DNA of 64,000 nucleotides, from assembly GCA_965198565.1 (NCBI GenBank), contig OZ240665.1, positions 1,674,001 to 1,738,000 of the forward strand. Direction: 5' to 3'. The position numbers were made by a program, and so were the translations under genes. The notes under the pieces are model-generated. The model saw only the letters and a program-made list of their open reading frames with translations. It was not told the origin of the DNA and did no database searches. The DNA is from LMUY01 sp965198565 (lineage in GTDB: Bacteria > Pseudomonadota > Alphaproteobacteria > Acetobacterales > Acetobacteraceae). The stretch's first letter is position 1. The number at the start of each line of letters is the position of its first letter. Below are positions 27,228 through 36,020 of the stretch, in pieces.

Positions 27228-28226
27228 TTAGTCCCAGGCTCCGATGACTTGCTCGGTTTGCGCCTCCCTGGCCCGGATCGCGGCCACCGGCGAGTGCTCG
27301 GCCAGGTGTTTCTCCGCCTCCAGCGCGGCCATGCAGCCCATCGCGGCGGCGGTGACAGCCTGGCGATAGCGCGGGTCCGCCACGTCCCCGGCGGCGAACA
27401 CGCCCGGGATGCTGGTCGCCGTGGACCAGGGGGCGATGCGGACGTAGCCGCTGTCATCCAGCTCGAGCTGGCCGCGCACCAGGGCGGTCGCCGGGTCATG
27501 CCCGATGGCGATGAACACGCCCTCGACCGGGATGTCGCTGACCAGCCCCGCCCGGTCCCGCACCCGCACCGCCTGCACTGCCTTGGGCGATGTGGTGCCG
27601 ATGATGTCCTCCACCGCGCTGTTCCACACCACCTTCACCTTGGGGTGCGCGAACAGCCGGTCCTGCAGGATGGCTTCGGCGCGCAGGCTGTCGCGGCGGT
27701 GGATGAGGGTGACGGAGCTGGCGTGATGGGTGAGGTAGAGCGCCTCCTCCACCGCCGTGTTGCCGCCGCCGATTACCGCCACCGCCTTGTTGCGGAAGAA
27801 GAATCCGTCGCAGGTGGCGCAAGCCGAGACCCCCGCGCCGGCGAACGCCCGCTCGTTCGGCAGGCCGAGCCAGCGCGCCTGGGCTCCCGTCGCCAGTATA
27901 ATGGTGTCGGCGGTGTAGCTGTCGCCGCCATCGCCCTCGGCGCGGAACGGGCGCGCGGAGAGGTCCAGGCTCGTCACGATGTCCCCGACCAGCCGGGCGC
28001 CGACATGCTCGGCCTGGGCGGTCATCTGGTCCATCAGCCAGGGGCCCTGCACCGCTTCGGCGAAGCCCGGGTAGTTCTCCACCTCGGTGGTGATGGTGAG
28101 TTGGCCGCCGGGCTGCAGCCCCTGCACCAGCACGGGCGCCATGCTGGCCCGGGCGGCATAGATCGCCGCCGTGTAGCCCGCGGGGCCGCCCCCGATGATC
28201 AGCACCCGGCTATGCGTCGTCGTCAT
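27228..28226 (-). CDS. trxB: Thioredoxin-disulfide reductase
   Basis: Low-molecular-weight thioredoxin reductase, 332 residues, which transfers electrons from NADPH through FAD and a redox disulfide to thioredoxin. It has the FAD motif IIGGGPAGYTAAIYAARA, the active site CATC at Cys136 and Cys139, the NADPH motif VIGGGNTAVEEALYL and the closing GVFAAGDVADPRYRQAVTAAAMGCMAA. Length and order match the E. coli-type enzyme. It is divergent from the Lrp regulator gene, sharing an intergenic region of about 110 bases, and is followed by lysR. Confidence 0.95.
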   Translation of the reverse strand: MTTTHSRVLIIGGGPAGYTAAIYAARASMAPVLVQGLQPGGQLTITTEVENYPGFAEAVQGPWLMDQMTAQAEHVGARLVGDIVTSLDLSARPFRAEGDGGDSYTADTIILATGAQARWLGLPNERAFAGAGVSACATCDGFFFRNKAVAVIGGGNTAVEEALYLTHHASSVTLIHRRDSLRAEAILQDRLFAHPKVKVVWNSAVEDIIGTTSPKAVQAVRVRDRAGLVSDIPVEGVFIAIGHDPATALVRGQLELDDSGYVRIAPWSTATSIPGVFAAGDVADPRYRQAVTAAAMGCMAALEAEKHLAEHSPVAAIRAREAQTEQVIGAWD

Positions 28227-28286
28227 TCCAGTCTCCTGCCTCGACCCAGGATATCAGCCCGCGGGCGAGCGCGCGCAAGCGAGGTG

Positions 28287-28314
28287 TTGCCGGCGTCCCA
28301 ACGTGGAATATTAT
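28287..28314 (+). promoter_or_regulatory. Possible promoter of the Lrp-family gene
   Basis: TTGCCG at 28287-28292 and TATTAT at 28309-28314 are 16 bases apart and lie 25 bases before the proposed start codon. The AT-rich GAATATTATTT stands out in GC-rich DNA. It lies in the region shared with divergent trxB, so Lrp autoregulation here is plausible. Confidence 0.45.
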
Positions 28315-28338
28315 TTCGCCAGCCGCTCCTGACGAGTA

Positions 28339-28863
28339 ATGATCCACAACACCTCGCGCGCCATCCGGATGAAGTCCATTCCCAAGCATCCCCCTGAGCT
28401 GGACGCCCCGCAACTCGACGCCATCGACCGCCGGATCCTGACCGAGCTGCAGGAGGACGGGCGCATGACCAACGTGGAACTGGCCCGGCGCGCCGACATC
28501 TCCGCGCCACCCTGCCTGCGCCGGGTCCGCCGGCTGGAGGAGTCAGGGGTGATCCGCGGCTACCACGCCGACACCGACCCGGCGAAGCTCGGCTGGCCGA
28601 TCGAGTTCTTCGCCATCGTCGGGCTGGAGAGCCAGAAGCAGTCGGTGCTGTCCGCGTTCGAGCGGCTGGTGGCGCGCTGGCCCGAGGTGCGCGCCTGCCA
28701 TATGATTCGCGGCGGGGGAGATTTCCTGCTGCGGCTGGTGGCGCGCGACACGGCGCATGAGAACAGCCTCACCCAGGCGCTGACGGGGGCCGAGTCGGTC
28801 ACGCGGGTGCAAACGCTGCAGACGATCCGCACCAGCCACAATTTGGCCGGAGTTCCGATTTAG
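28339..28863 (+). CDS. Lrp/AsnC-family transcriptional regulator
   Basis: Leucine-responsive/AsnC-type regulator. The HTH (LDAIDRRILTELQEDGRMTN, then LARRADISAPPCLRRVRRLEESGVI) lies at about residues 27-75, and a RAM/AsnC ligand-binding domain from 80 to 165 contains EFFAIVGLE, VRACHMIRGGGDFLLRLVA and TRVQTLQTIRTSHN. The product is 174 residues from ATG 28339; an ATG at 28369 giving 164 residues is an alternative nearer the usual Lrp length. It is divergent from trxB. Target genes unknown. Confidence 0.88.
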   Translation: MIHNTSRAIRMKSIPKHPPELDAPQLDAIDRRILTELQEDGRMTNVELARRADISAPPCLRRVRRLEESGVIRGYHADTDPAKLGWPIEFFAIVGLESQKQSVLSAFERLVARWPEVRACHMIRGGGDFLLRLVARDTAHENSLTQALTGAESVTRVQTLQTIRTSHNLAGVPI

Positions 28864-29010
28864 CCTGTGTCGCACCAGGATCGGATGATTACACGAGTTC
28901 GTGCAAGTTTCGTTAGCAGCTCGTTTACCGTTTTGGTCTAGTATGCAATCGAGGGTCCCTCCGTCTGCCAACGGGTGGTTTCGGCCTGTAAAGTCTGAAC
29001 GAAGTGAGTC

Positions 29011-29739
29011 ATGTCATTACCTCGGGGCGTTGTGCCCCCTTGCTACCGCCGTGTTGGCCGGGACGAGTTGGCCGCGATCACCGCGATCGAGCTGGACGCT
29101 GAGCAGGTTGCTCGGTTCCTAGGCCCGGTGGAGACCATTCTTTCCGCTGTCGCGCGGGGCTCGGCCCACTCGCTGTTCGCCATTTCGGCGGGTGACAAAC
29201 TGATCGGCTTCTACGTGATCCACCCCGAACTGCGGGACAACTCCTGCTGGTGGCTTGGCTGGCTCGCGCTGGACCGTCGCAACCAGGGCTGTGGCTATGG
29301 CCGCCTGGCCTTGATGGATGCGACGCTGCGGCTGCGCCATATGCCCGGCTGCCGGCGCATCCGTCTCCTGGTCGCGCCGGACAACCTCTCGGCTCGCGGC
29401 CTGTACCAGCGCGCCGGGTTCAAGCCAGTGGGGCTGTGGTCCGCCACTGGGGAGGTCATCCTCGAACTCGCCCTGCCGGATCCGGCGAATGTCGGCAGCA
29501 ACGAGGAATTCGTGCTGCTGGCCGTGGCGGCCCGCGCCCGCCGCGTGTTCCGCCATCGCCGCCTGCGCCAGACCGTCGGGCCGCATGCCGCCTGGGTGAT
29601 CGGGGTGGAGCGTGGGCCGCCGATGCTGCGCCGGGTTGACAGCACCCGCCGGCCGGCACAGGCAGCGCCATGCCGCCGAGCCACGTCGACACCGCTGACC
29701 GCGCCACGCTGCAACTCCCGGGCGGTTGGCTCCCGCTAA
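29011..29739 (+). CDS. GNAT-family N-acetyltransferase
   Basis: Acetyl-CoA-dependent acyltransferase of the GNAT fold, with the cofactor-binding motif A (WWLGWLALDRRNQGCGYGRLAL) at about residues 80-100 and the beta-strand 5 region IRLLVAPDNLSARGLYQRAGF at 125-145. The C-terminal 80 residues, basic and Arg-rich, lack a recognised domain. The last 23 codons overlap the start of the next gene in another frame. Substrate not inferable. The ATG at 29011 has only a weak upstream purine stretch. Confidence 0.78.
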   Translation: MSLPRGVVPPCYRRVGRDELAAITAIELDAEQVARFLGPVETILSAVARGSAHSLFAISAGDKLIGFYVIHPELRDNSCWWLGWLALDRRNQGCGYGRLALMDATLRLRHMPGCRRIRLLVAPDNLSARGLYQRAGFKPVGLWSATGEVILELALPDPANVGSNEEFVLLAVAARARRVFRHRRLRQTVGPHAAWVIGVERGPPMLRRVDSTRRPAQAAPCRRATSTPLTAPRCNSRAVGSR

Positions 29740-31124
29740 CAGGGCTTGCCGCGCTCACGCTGATTCGGCTGCTGGTTGCCGCCGCCGCTCCGTTGTCGCC
29801 GGACGAGGCCTATTACTGGGTCTGGTCGCGCGCGCTCCAGCCCGGCTATCTCGACCACCCTCCCATGGTGGCGCTGTGGATCCGCGCTGGCACGGCGGTG
29901 GCCGGGCAGGGGGCACTGGGCATCCGCTTACTAGCTCCCCTGGCTGCAGCCCTCGGCACCCTGCTGCTGGTGCGCGCGGCGAGGGACCTTTTTCCAAACC
30001 GCCGGGCCGCCCTCCCGGCCGCAACCCTGCTAAACGGCACGCTGCTCCTGGGCGCCGGAGCCGTGACCATGACGCCCGACACTCCGCTGCTGCTGTTCTG
30101 GACGGCAGCCATCGCAGCGCTCGGCCGCCTGATCGCCACGCGCCGCCCGGTTTGGTGGCTCGCGGTCGGGCTGGCCGCCGGCGCCGCGCTCGACAGCAAA
30201 TACACCGCGACCCTGCTCGGCGCCGGGTTGGCCGTGTGGCTGGTGGCCGATTCGCGAGCGAGGCCGTGGCTGCGAACGCCGTGGCCCTGGGCTGGCGGCG
30301 CGCTGGCGGGCCTCTGCTTCGCCCCCGTGCTCTGGTGGAACGCCGCGCACGGTTGGGCCAGCTTCCTCAAGCAAGGCGGCCGCACCGGAGACTGGCACCC
30401 GGCGGACGCTTGGCGCCACGTGGGGGAACTTCTGGGCAGCCAGGTGGCGCTCGCCACGCCGCTCATCGCCGTTTTGTGTGTCCTGGGCGTCTGGCAAGCG
30501 GCCCGGCACTGGCGGGGGGACGCGGCGGCGGCCCTGCTGGTCTCGATCACGCTGCCCGCGGCCGTCGTGTTCCTGCAGCACGCGCTCGGCGACCGGGTGC
30601 AGGCGAATTGGCCGGCCATCCTCTATCCCGGCGCGTGCCTGGCCGCCGCCGCCTACGCGCCACGGGCCTGGCGGCTGGCGGCCGGCATCGGCTTGGCGAT
30701 GACGGGGGTGGTCTATCTCCAAGCGACCACGGCGCTCGTGCCCTTGCCCCGGCGCGACGACCCGACGCTGATCCAGCTCGGCGGCTGGGACGGCCTGGCC
30801 CGCCAAGTGGCGCAGGTCCCCAGCAGTTTCGTGGCCGCCGACAATTACGGCGTGGCCGCAATGCTGGCCCACGGCTTGCCCGGCCCCGTGGTCGGCACCG
30901 AGCCACGCTGGCGGCTGTTTCGCCTCCCCATTGCGTCCATCGCTGAGCAAACCGGGCTGCTCGTGCGCAGCCATCGTCGCGCCGGCCCGCCCGACCCGGC
31001 GCCGTGGCTCAGCATCACCCCCGCCGGCAGCCTCACCCGCAGCCGCAACGGGATTGCCGCCGAGCAGTACGACCTCTATCGCGTGACCGCCCGCAGCGAC
31101 ATGCTGCGCTTGCCGAGCCGGTGA
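29670..31124 (+). CDS. Membrane glycosyltransferase, GT39/ArnT-like
   Basis: Polytopic inner-membrane GT-C glycosyltransferase of 484 residues. The early loop LSPDEAYYWVWSRAL has the acidic pair D45/E46 expected to bind the lipid-phosphate sugar donor, and YLDHPPMVALWIR follows, as in ArnT and other PMT-like enzymes. About ten hydrophobic segments follow to about residue 350, and the last 130 residues form a soluble tail. Such enzymes transfer a sugar from a polyprenyl-phosphate donor to lipid A, protein or a glycan. The acceptor here is unknown. It overlaps the GNAT gene by 70 bases, which suggests coupled translation. Confidence 0.85.
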   Translation: MPPSHVDTADRATLQLPGGWLPLTGLAALTLIRLLVAAAAPLSPDEAYYWVWSRALQPGYLDHPPMVALWIRAGTAVAGQGALGIRLLAPLAAALGTLLLVRAARDLFPNRRAALPAATLLNGTLLLGAGAVTMTPDTPLLLFWTAAIAALGRLIATRRPVWWLAVGLAAGAALDSKYTATLLGAGLAVWLVADSRARPWLRTPWPWAGGALAGLCFAPVLWWNAAHGWASFLKQGGRTGDWHPADAWRHVGELLGSQVALATPLIAVLCVLGVWQAARHWRGDAAAALLVSITLPAAVVFLQHALGDRVQANWPAILYPGACLAAAAYAPRAWRLAAGIGLAMTGVVYLQATTALVPLPRRDDPTLIQLGGWDGLARQVAQVPSSFVAADNYGVAAMLAHGLPGPVVGTEPRWRLFRLPIASIAEQTGLLVRSHRRAGPPDPAPWLSITPAGSLTRSRNGIAAEQYDLYRVTARSDMLRLPSR

Positions 31125-31135
31125 AGGAGACCCCG

Positions 31136-32113
31136 ATGGCGGATGTGCCAACCTACCAGGACGTGCTTGCCGCCGCGGACCGGCTCGCCGGCCACATCGT
31201 GCGCACGCCGATGCTGCGCAACGCCGCGTTGGACGCGCGGACCGGCGCCACCGTGCTGATCAAGCCCGAACCGCTGCAGCGCACCGGCTCCTTCAAGCTG
31301 CGCGGCGCCACCAACGCCACCCTGCAGCTCTCCCCCGCACAACGGCAGGCCGGGCTGGTGACGCATTCCTCGGGCAACCACGGCCAGGCCGTCGCCTGCG
31401 CCGCCGCCGCCGTGGGAGCGAAGGCCACCGTGTTCATGCCCGCCGACGCCCCCCAGGTGAAGGTGGACAGCACCCGCCGCTGGGGCGCCGACATCATCCA
31501 GTACGACCGCCTGCGCGACAACCGCGAGGCATTGTCCGGCGCTTTCGCCGCCCGCACCGGCGCGGCCCTCGTGCCGCCGTTCGACCATCCACACGTGATT
31601 GCAGGGCAGGGCACCGCTGCGCTGGAACTGGCGGCCGACGCGGCCTCCGCTGGCCTCGCGATGGACGTGCTGCTGGTCTGCACCGGCGGCGGCGGGCTGG
31701 TCGGCGGGTCGGCCTTGGCGATGGCCGGCGCCTCGCCCGGCACGCAGGTCTATGCCGTCGAGCCCGAGGGCTGGGACGATACCGGCCGTTCGCTGCGGGC
31801 TGGCGAGCGGCTGGCCAACGCGCCCGGCGGCTCGGCCTTGTGCGACGCACTGCTGGCCCCGATGCCGGGCGAGCTGACCTTTGCCGTCAACCAGCGCCAT
31901 CTCGCCGGCGGTCTGGCCGTGTCGGACGCCGAAGTGCTGGCGGCGATGGCATTTGCGTTCGCGCACCTCAAGCTGGTGGTCGAGCCCGGCGGCGCGGTGG
32001 CGCTGGCGGCCGTGCTGTCCGGCCGGCTGCCGGTGCAGGGCAAGGTGGTCGGCGTGGTGCTCAGCGGCGGCAATGTCGACCCCGCGGTGTTTGGCCGCGC
32101 CTTGGCTTCCTGA
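31136..32113 (+). CDS. PLP-dependent threonine/serine dehydratase or serine racemase-like enzyme
   Basis: Fold-type II PLP enzyme of 325 residues. The cofactor lysine is in SFKLRGATNA (Lys54), the substrate Asn loop is THSSGNHGQAVACAA, and the phosphate-binding glycine loop is CTGGGGLVGGSALA. The single-domain length, without a C-terminal ACT domain, fits catabolic threonine dehydratase (tdcB type) or serine racemase rather than biosynthetic ilvA. AAGGAG lies six bases before the ATG. It follows the membrane glycosyltransferase by 11 bases, probably in the same transcript. Confidence 0.88.
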   Translation: MADVPTYQDVLAAADRLAGHIVRTPMLRNAALDARTGATVLIKPEPLQRTGSFKLRGATNATLQLSPAQRQAGLVTHSSGNHGQAVACAAAAVGAKATVFMPADAPQVKVDSTRRWGADIIQYDRLRDNREALSGAFAARTGAALVPPFDHPHVIAGQGTAALELAADAASAGLAMDVLLVCTGGGGLVGGSALAMAGASPGTQVYAVEPEGWDDTGRSLRAGERLANAPGGSALCDALLAPMPGELTFAVNQRHLAGGLAVSDAEVLAAMAFAFAHLKLVVEPGGAVALAAVLSGRLPVQGKVVGVVLSGGNVDPAVFGRALAS

Positions 32114-32174
32114 CCGCGGTTAGCTCACCGTTAACACCTTCCCCCCATACTAAGGCCTCATCTCGGAGTGGGGC

Positions 32175-33248
32175 ATGGCACGCGGGCGAGAAAAGGGAAG
32201 CGGCAAGGCCTCGATCATCATCCGCAAGGAAGAGATCATCGAGGGCGGCCACCATGGCGGCGCCTGGAAGGTTGCCTACGCCGACTTCGTAACGGCGATG
32301 ATGGCGTTCTTCCTGTTGATGTGGCTGCTGAACGCCACCACGGCAGAGCAGCGCAGCGGCATTGCCGACTACTTCAGCCCCAGCAACACCTTGGCAAGCG
32401 TGAAATCCGGCTTCGGCGCACCGTTCGGCGGCCACACGCCCAACGACGACGGTGCGCTCGCTTCGGACCGTGGCTCGGTCACGGTCATGAACGAGAAGGC
32501 GCGTCCCACTTTCGAGCTGGATGATGACGATAGTGACACGCCGGCCGCCGCCGCCACGATGCCGAGCAACGATCCGGACGTGAACACCCGCACGATGCAT
32601 GGGCCGCACCGGACTGCCGGCGGCCCGGCGGACCAGGAGGCGCCCAAGCCGGGCGACCAACTGAAGCCTGCATCCTCCGCCGGCCTTCATGACCCTGATG
32701 ACGCCAAGGAGCTGAAGCAGGTGCAAGAGGCGCGAACCAAAGCCGAGGCGGCCCGCACGGAACGGGCGCAGTTCGAGAACGCAGCCAAACAGCTTCACGA
32801 TCAGGTTGCCAAGGACCCTGCGCTAGCCGACCTCGCGCGCCAACTGGCCATCGATGTCACGCCCGAAGGCTTGCGGATCCAGATCCTGGATGAGGACAAG
32901 CAGGCCATGTTCGCCACCGGGTCGTCCGTGCTGAACGACCGTGCCCGCGCCTTGCTGCTGAAGGTGGCGCCCATCCTGATGAAGCTGCCCGAGTCGCTTT
33001 CGATCACCGGCCACACCGATGCGACCCCGTTTCGCGGCGGCGACCGGTCCAATTGGGAGCTTTCGGCGGAACGCGCCAATGCGACCCGGCGCCTGCTGGC
33101 CGAGGCCGGGATACCGGAATCGAGGGTGCAAACCGTGTCGGGCGATGCCGACCGGGATCCGCTGCTGCCGGCCGACCCGCTCGCGGCGGCCAACCGGCGC
33201 ATTGCCATCGTCGTGCTGCGCAGCAACCCTCCGAAACCGGCGCCCTAA
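32175..33248 (+). CDS. motB: Flagellar motor stator protein MotB
   Basis: Stator subunit that anchors the MotA/MotB proton channel to peptidoglycan. The N-terminal membrane helix YADFVTAMMAFFLLMWLL carries the proton-binding Asp37. A long hydrophilic linker with Asp/Ala/Pro-rich and coiled-coil parts (about 60-210) follows. The OmpA/MotB peptidoglycan-binding domain then spans about 225-345, with SITGHTDATPF and SAERANATRRLLAEAG. Length 357 residues. The gene lies upstream of motA, the reverse of the common motA-motB order. No other flagellar genes are in the window. Confidence 0.93.
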   Translation: MARGREKGSGKASIIIRKEEIIEGGHHGGAWKVAYADFVTAMMAFFLLMWLLNATTAEQRSGIADYFSPSNTLASVKSGFGAPFGGHTPNDDGALASDRGSVTVMNEKARPTFELDDDDSDTPAAAATMPSNDPDVNTRTMHGPHRTAGGPADQEAPKPGDQLKPASSAGLHDPDDAKELKQVQEARTKAEAARTERAQFENAAKQLHDQVAKDPALADLARQLAIDVTPEGLRIQILDEDKQAMFATGSSVLNDRARALLLKVAPILMKLPESLSITGHTDATPFRGGDRSNWELSAERANATRRLLAEAGIPESRVQTVSGDADRDPLLPADPLAAANRRIAIVVLRSNPPKPAP

Positions 33249-33250
33249 CG

Positions 33251-34114
33251 ATGCTCACAATCGGCGGCCTAGGCTTCCTGCTGGCTTGCGTGTTCGGCAG
33301 CTACCTCATGTCGGGCGGCAGCATGGCCCCGCTGATCGAGGCGATGCCGTTCGAGCTGCTCACCATCGGCGGCGCCGCCCTCGGCACCTTCGTCATGTCC
33401 AACAGCATGCATGACGTGAAGCACACCTTGGGCGCCTTCAAGAAGGTGCTAAAAGGGGCGTCCTTCCACAAGAGCGACTATGTGGAACTGCTGAGCCTGC
33501 TGTATTACTTCACCCGCCTGGCCTCCACCAAGGGCGCCATGGCGCTCGAGGCGCATATCGAGAAGCCGGAGGAGAGTTCCGCGTTCAAGAACTTTCCCAA
33601 GGTCCTCGCCAATCACCACGCCACCGCACTGATCTGCGATTATCTTCGCATGGTCGGCATGAATGCGGACGATCCGCACCAGATCGAGGACGTGATGGCG
33701 CGCGAGCTCAAGAAGACGCTCCACGAGGAGCTGCACCCAAGCCACGCCATCCAATCGATGGCCGACGCCTTGCCTGCGCTTGGCATCGTCGCCGCCGTGC
33801 TGGGCGTGATCAAGACCATGTCGCACATCAACGAGCCGCCGGCCGTGCTTGGCGCCATGATCGGCGGCGCGCTGGTGGGCACGTTCCTCGGCGTGTTGCT
33901 GGCCTATGGCATGGCCGGCCCGGTGGCGGCACGGATGAAGGGTGTGGTGGAGGAGGAGGCCAAATACATGGAGGTGATCCGCGCCGTGCTCGTCACGCAT
34001 CTCCATGGCAACGCGCCGCAGGTCAGCGTCGAAACCGGCCGCAAGATGGCTCCGAACGAGCACATGCCCACCTTCCAGGAGCTTGAAACCGCCGTGCAGG
34101 CCGTGCAGATGTGA
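33251..34114 (+). CDS. motA: Flagellar motor stator protein MotA
   Basis: Proton-channel partner of MotB, 287 residues with four membrane helices: about 3-20, 33-50, 165-190 (LGIVAAVLGVIKTM) and 200-225 (IGGALVGTFLGVLLAYGMAGPVAAR). The cytoplasmic loop between helices 2 and 3 is long and charged, including ELKKTLHEELHPSHAIQ, and should contact FliG. The ATG at 33251 follows the motB stop by two bases; the longer upstream frame overlaps motB and is not real. Confidence 0.93.
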   Translation: MLTIGGLGFLLACVFGSYLMSGGSMAPLIEAMPFELLTIGGAALGTFVMSNSMHDVKHTLGAFKKVLKGASFHKSDYVELLSLLYYFTRLASTKGAMALEAHIEKPEESSAFKNFPKVLANHHATALICDYLRMVGMNADDPHQIEDVMARELKKTLHEELHPSHAIQSMADALPALGIVAAVLGVIKTMSHINEPPAVLGAMIGGALVGTFLGVLLAYGMAGPVAARMKGVVEEEAKYMEVIRAVLVTHLHGNAPQVSVETGRKMAPNEHMPTFQELETAVQAVQM

Positions 34115-34139
34115 CCGTCGGGCGAGGCGGGGATGGCGG

Positions 34140-34580
34140 ATGGCGACGGTGCTGACCAGTTGCGGCGTCATCGTCACGGATGGCGCCCGGGTTTTGCTCG
34201 GCCATGCGACGGGCTCGTCCCGCTGGGACATCCCGAAGGGGATACAAGAGCCTGGGGAAGAGCCCGCCGCGACCGCCTTGCGCGAACTGCGTGAGGAAAC
34301 CGGGCTCACGCCCGCGCCGGCTACGTTGCGTCCACTCGGGCGACACGCCTACCGGTCCGGCAAGAACCTCGAACTGTTCGTCTGGCGGCGCTCCGAAATG
34401 CCGGAGGTCAACACACTGACCTGTGCCTCGACCTTCCAGCTCCGCGGCCGAGCCGTCCCGGAGTTCGACCGTTTTGCTTGCCCCGCCTGGGCGGATGCTT
34501 GGGCCATGGTCGGAACATCCATGCGATCCGTCCTTGAGCGCCTCGCGGCTGCCGGAGCTTGGGACGACGCAGCGCAATAG
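34140..34580 (+). CDS. NUDIX hydrolase
   Basis: Small pyrophosphohydrolase of 146 residues acting on a nucleoside diphosphate linked to another moiety. It contains a perfect NUDIX box GxxxxxExxxxxxxREUxEExGU, from GIQEPGEEP to ELREETGL at about residues 38-60. The sequence SSRWDIPKG just before it is typical of Ap4A- or house-cleaning-type members. The ATG at 34140 follows motA by 25 bases. The specific substrate is not evident. Confidence 0.88.
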   Translation: MATVLTSCGVIVTDGARVLLGHATGSSRWDIPKGIQEPGEEPAATALRELREETGLTPAPATLRPLGRHAYRSGKNLELFVWRRSEMPEVNTLTCASTFQLRGRAVPEFDRFACPAWADAWAMVGTSMRSVLERLAAAGAWDDAAQ

Positions 34581-35002
34581 CACGGCGCCGCAGGTCGGCT
34601 CGCGAAGTTCGCCTGCGAGCCCGCCGGCCGGCAGAGCGCCGCGGTCCAGTGTTGGGTCCAGCCCTGCACCCGTTCATCTCGAATGTCCGCTGAGAGCGGA
34701 CGTCGAACTGGTCTAGCCTTTATCTTGCCAAGTATCGTCAGGGCCGACGAAGACAGTTTGGCCTGGCACTGCTCTCTAGGGTTTAAACTCAATCAGCCGG
34801 ACGGCCGAGAATGGTGGGGCGCAGACTGACGGCTTTTAGCTCTCTGAGCGAATAGGTGCATGGATTTGGAGCGTCACGGATTTGATCCGCCTGACCCTTG
34901 AGGTGAGTAGACATTGCCATCGGAGGGGACGCTGAGTGCATGCCCTACCCGAACGCGATCGGTTCGAAAAGCAATGCGCCAATTACAACGCAAGCTCGAC
35001 GT
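34581..35002. other. Intergenic, no supported gene
   Basis: About 420 bases between the NUDIX gene and the HNH gene. GC content visibly drops from about 34.7 kb onward. Short frames lack start signals and known families. It marks the edge of the low-GC islet with the nuclease gene. Confidence 0.4.
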
Positions 35003-35377
35003 TCAACGGGTCCCAATCCGTTTAAGCGCCTCAATCATTTGCGCTTCCAGTAAACTAGCCCGCCGGCCAAAATGCGCCTCCCGATGATGCTCAGGACATA
35101 AAGCTATGACGTTTGAGACTCGATCTTCGCCATCGTTAGCCAATGCAATAATGTGGTGGCATTCGAGATAGCTGGAGCCATCCGGCTGAAGAAATCCTCT
35201 GGCGCGACAAAGCTCGCACTTGCCCTCGGCACGGTTTTTGACGTTCCGCCGGACTTCTGGATTGCGCCGGTAGCGTGTGCCGCTGAATGGAACCCGTGTC
35301 TGTCTATCGTCGAGATCGTCAAGCGCGTCACCTTGCTCGTTCGAGTCGATCGCGCGAGTTACACTCGCGACAAGCAA
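35003..35377 (-). pseudogene. HNH endonuclease half of a frameshifted EVE/PUA-like-HNH protein
   Basis: Contains an HNH nuclease domain. The zinc-binding cysteines start with CELC and the active site reads ECHHIIALANDGEDRVSNVIALCPEHHREAHF (in pieces), with His-His, Asn and His in their expected places. The frame beginning at a TTG near 35377 is open further upstream, and one more A at the A6 run (plus-strand T run 35480-35485) would fuse it with the PUA/EVE-like half encoded at 35437-35892. Joined, the protein is about 296 residues. The linker contains an Asp-rich segment DALDDLDDRQTRVPFSGTRYRRNPE before the HNH domain. Alone, the HNH half has no visible specificity domain. It is flanked by low-GC DNA. 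Confidence 0.7.
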
Positions 35378-35436
35378 GTTTTCTTGGGCGAGTAGAAGAG
35401 CTAAAACTCTCTCACCGACGTCCGTCGCGAGGCGAC

Positions 35437-35892
35437 CTAAGTCATTGCGCAGACCAACCGCGCCAATCCATCCTGGCGATTTTTTCTAACCGGTTTATGA
35501 TGCGTCAGTAATGCCCAAACGTCGTCACGCTCCACCCCGACGCCGTTGTCCGGATGCACCGCGACAATGCATCGGACCAGGATTTGCACTGGATAACTCG
35601 CGTCCTCAACTCTTTGAGCGGGTCCGGTAACCTCAAGCACACCACATAATGAATGCTTGGGTCGACCAATGTAGGCAATAAGCCTGTCTCCCTCGCTTAG
35701 CCGCTGCCCTGACCCCCAACGGGCGTCCGTGAAGCGGCAGAAGAACTCGCTCGTACCCACGGAGGTCGGCCAATACGTATCATCAGTGAAGTAGAGGCGA
35801 TAGGCCGGCTCCGCGTCACTGACAACCATGAGAGCTTCAGCAAGTGTGATGGATTTCAGCCCAGCACATAACCTGTTAACGGCTGCCGTCAA
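35437..35892 (-). pseudogene. PUA/EVE-like N-terminal half of the frameshifted HNH nuclease
   Basis: 151 codons from a TTG at 35892. The middle part, GDRLIAYIGRPKHSLCGVLEV followed by YPVQILVRCIVAV, matches the pattern of EVE/PUA-fold domains (GDR, a strand ending in GV-EV, then YP and VR). These bind modified bases such as 5-methyl- or hydroxymethylcytosine in restriction enzymes. After HKPVRK the frame ends in a short foreign tail. Adding one A to AAAAAA gives KSPGWIGAVGLRNDLGRLA and leads directly into the HNH half. EVE-HNH proteins are known as modification-dependent endonucleases. The domain call here is from pattern recognition and is moderate. Confidence 0.55.
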
Positions 35893-36020
35893 AGATCGTT
35901 ATCGGAACGGGCGTTTGGTGGGCGTTATCCCATCCTGCATCCGTGTCTGCTTTGTGGAAGTCGCTACCACGGCGTAAACGTCGTGTGTGGCTCGGCAGCG
36001 GGCCTGACTATGTCTGAACC

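Noticed and set aside
28864..29010. Possible RNA gene between lrp and the GNAT gene
   Set aside because: No tRNA cloverleaf, terminator hairpin or known RNA motif could be traced.
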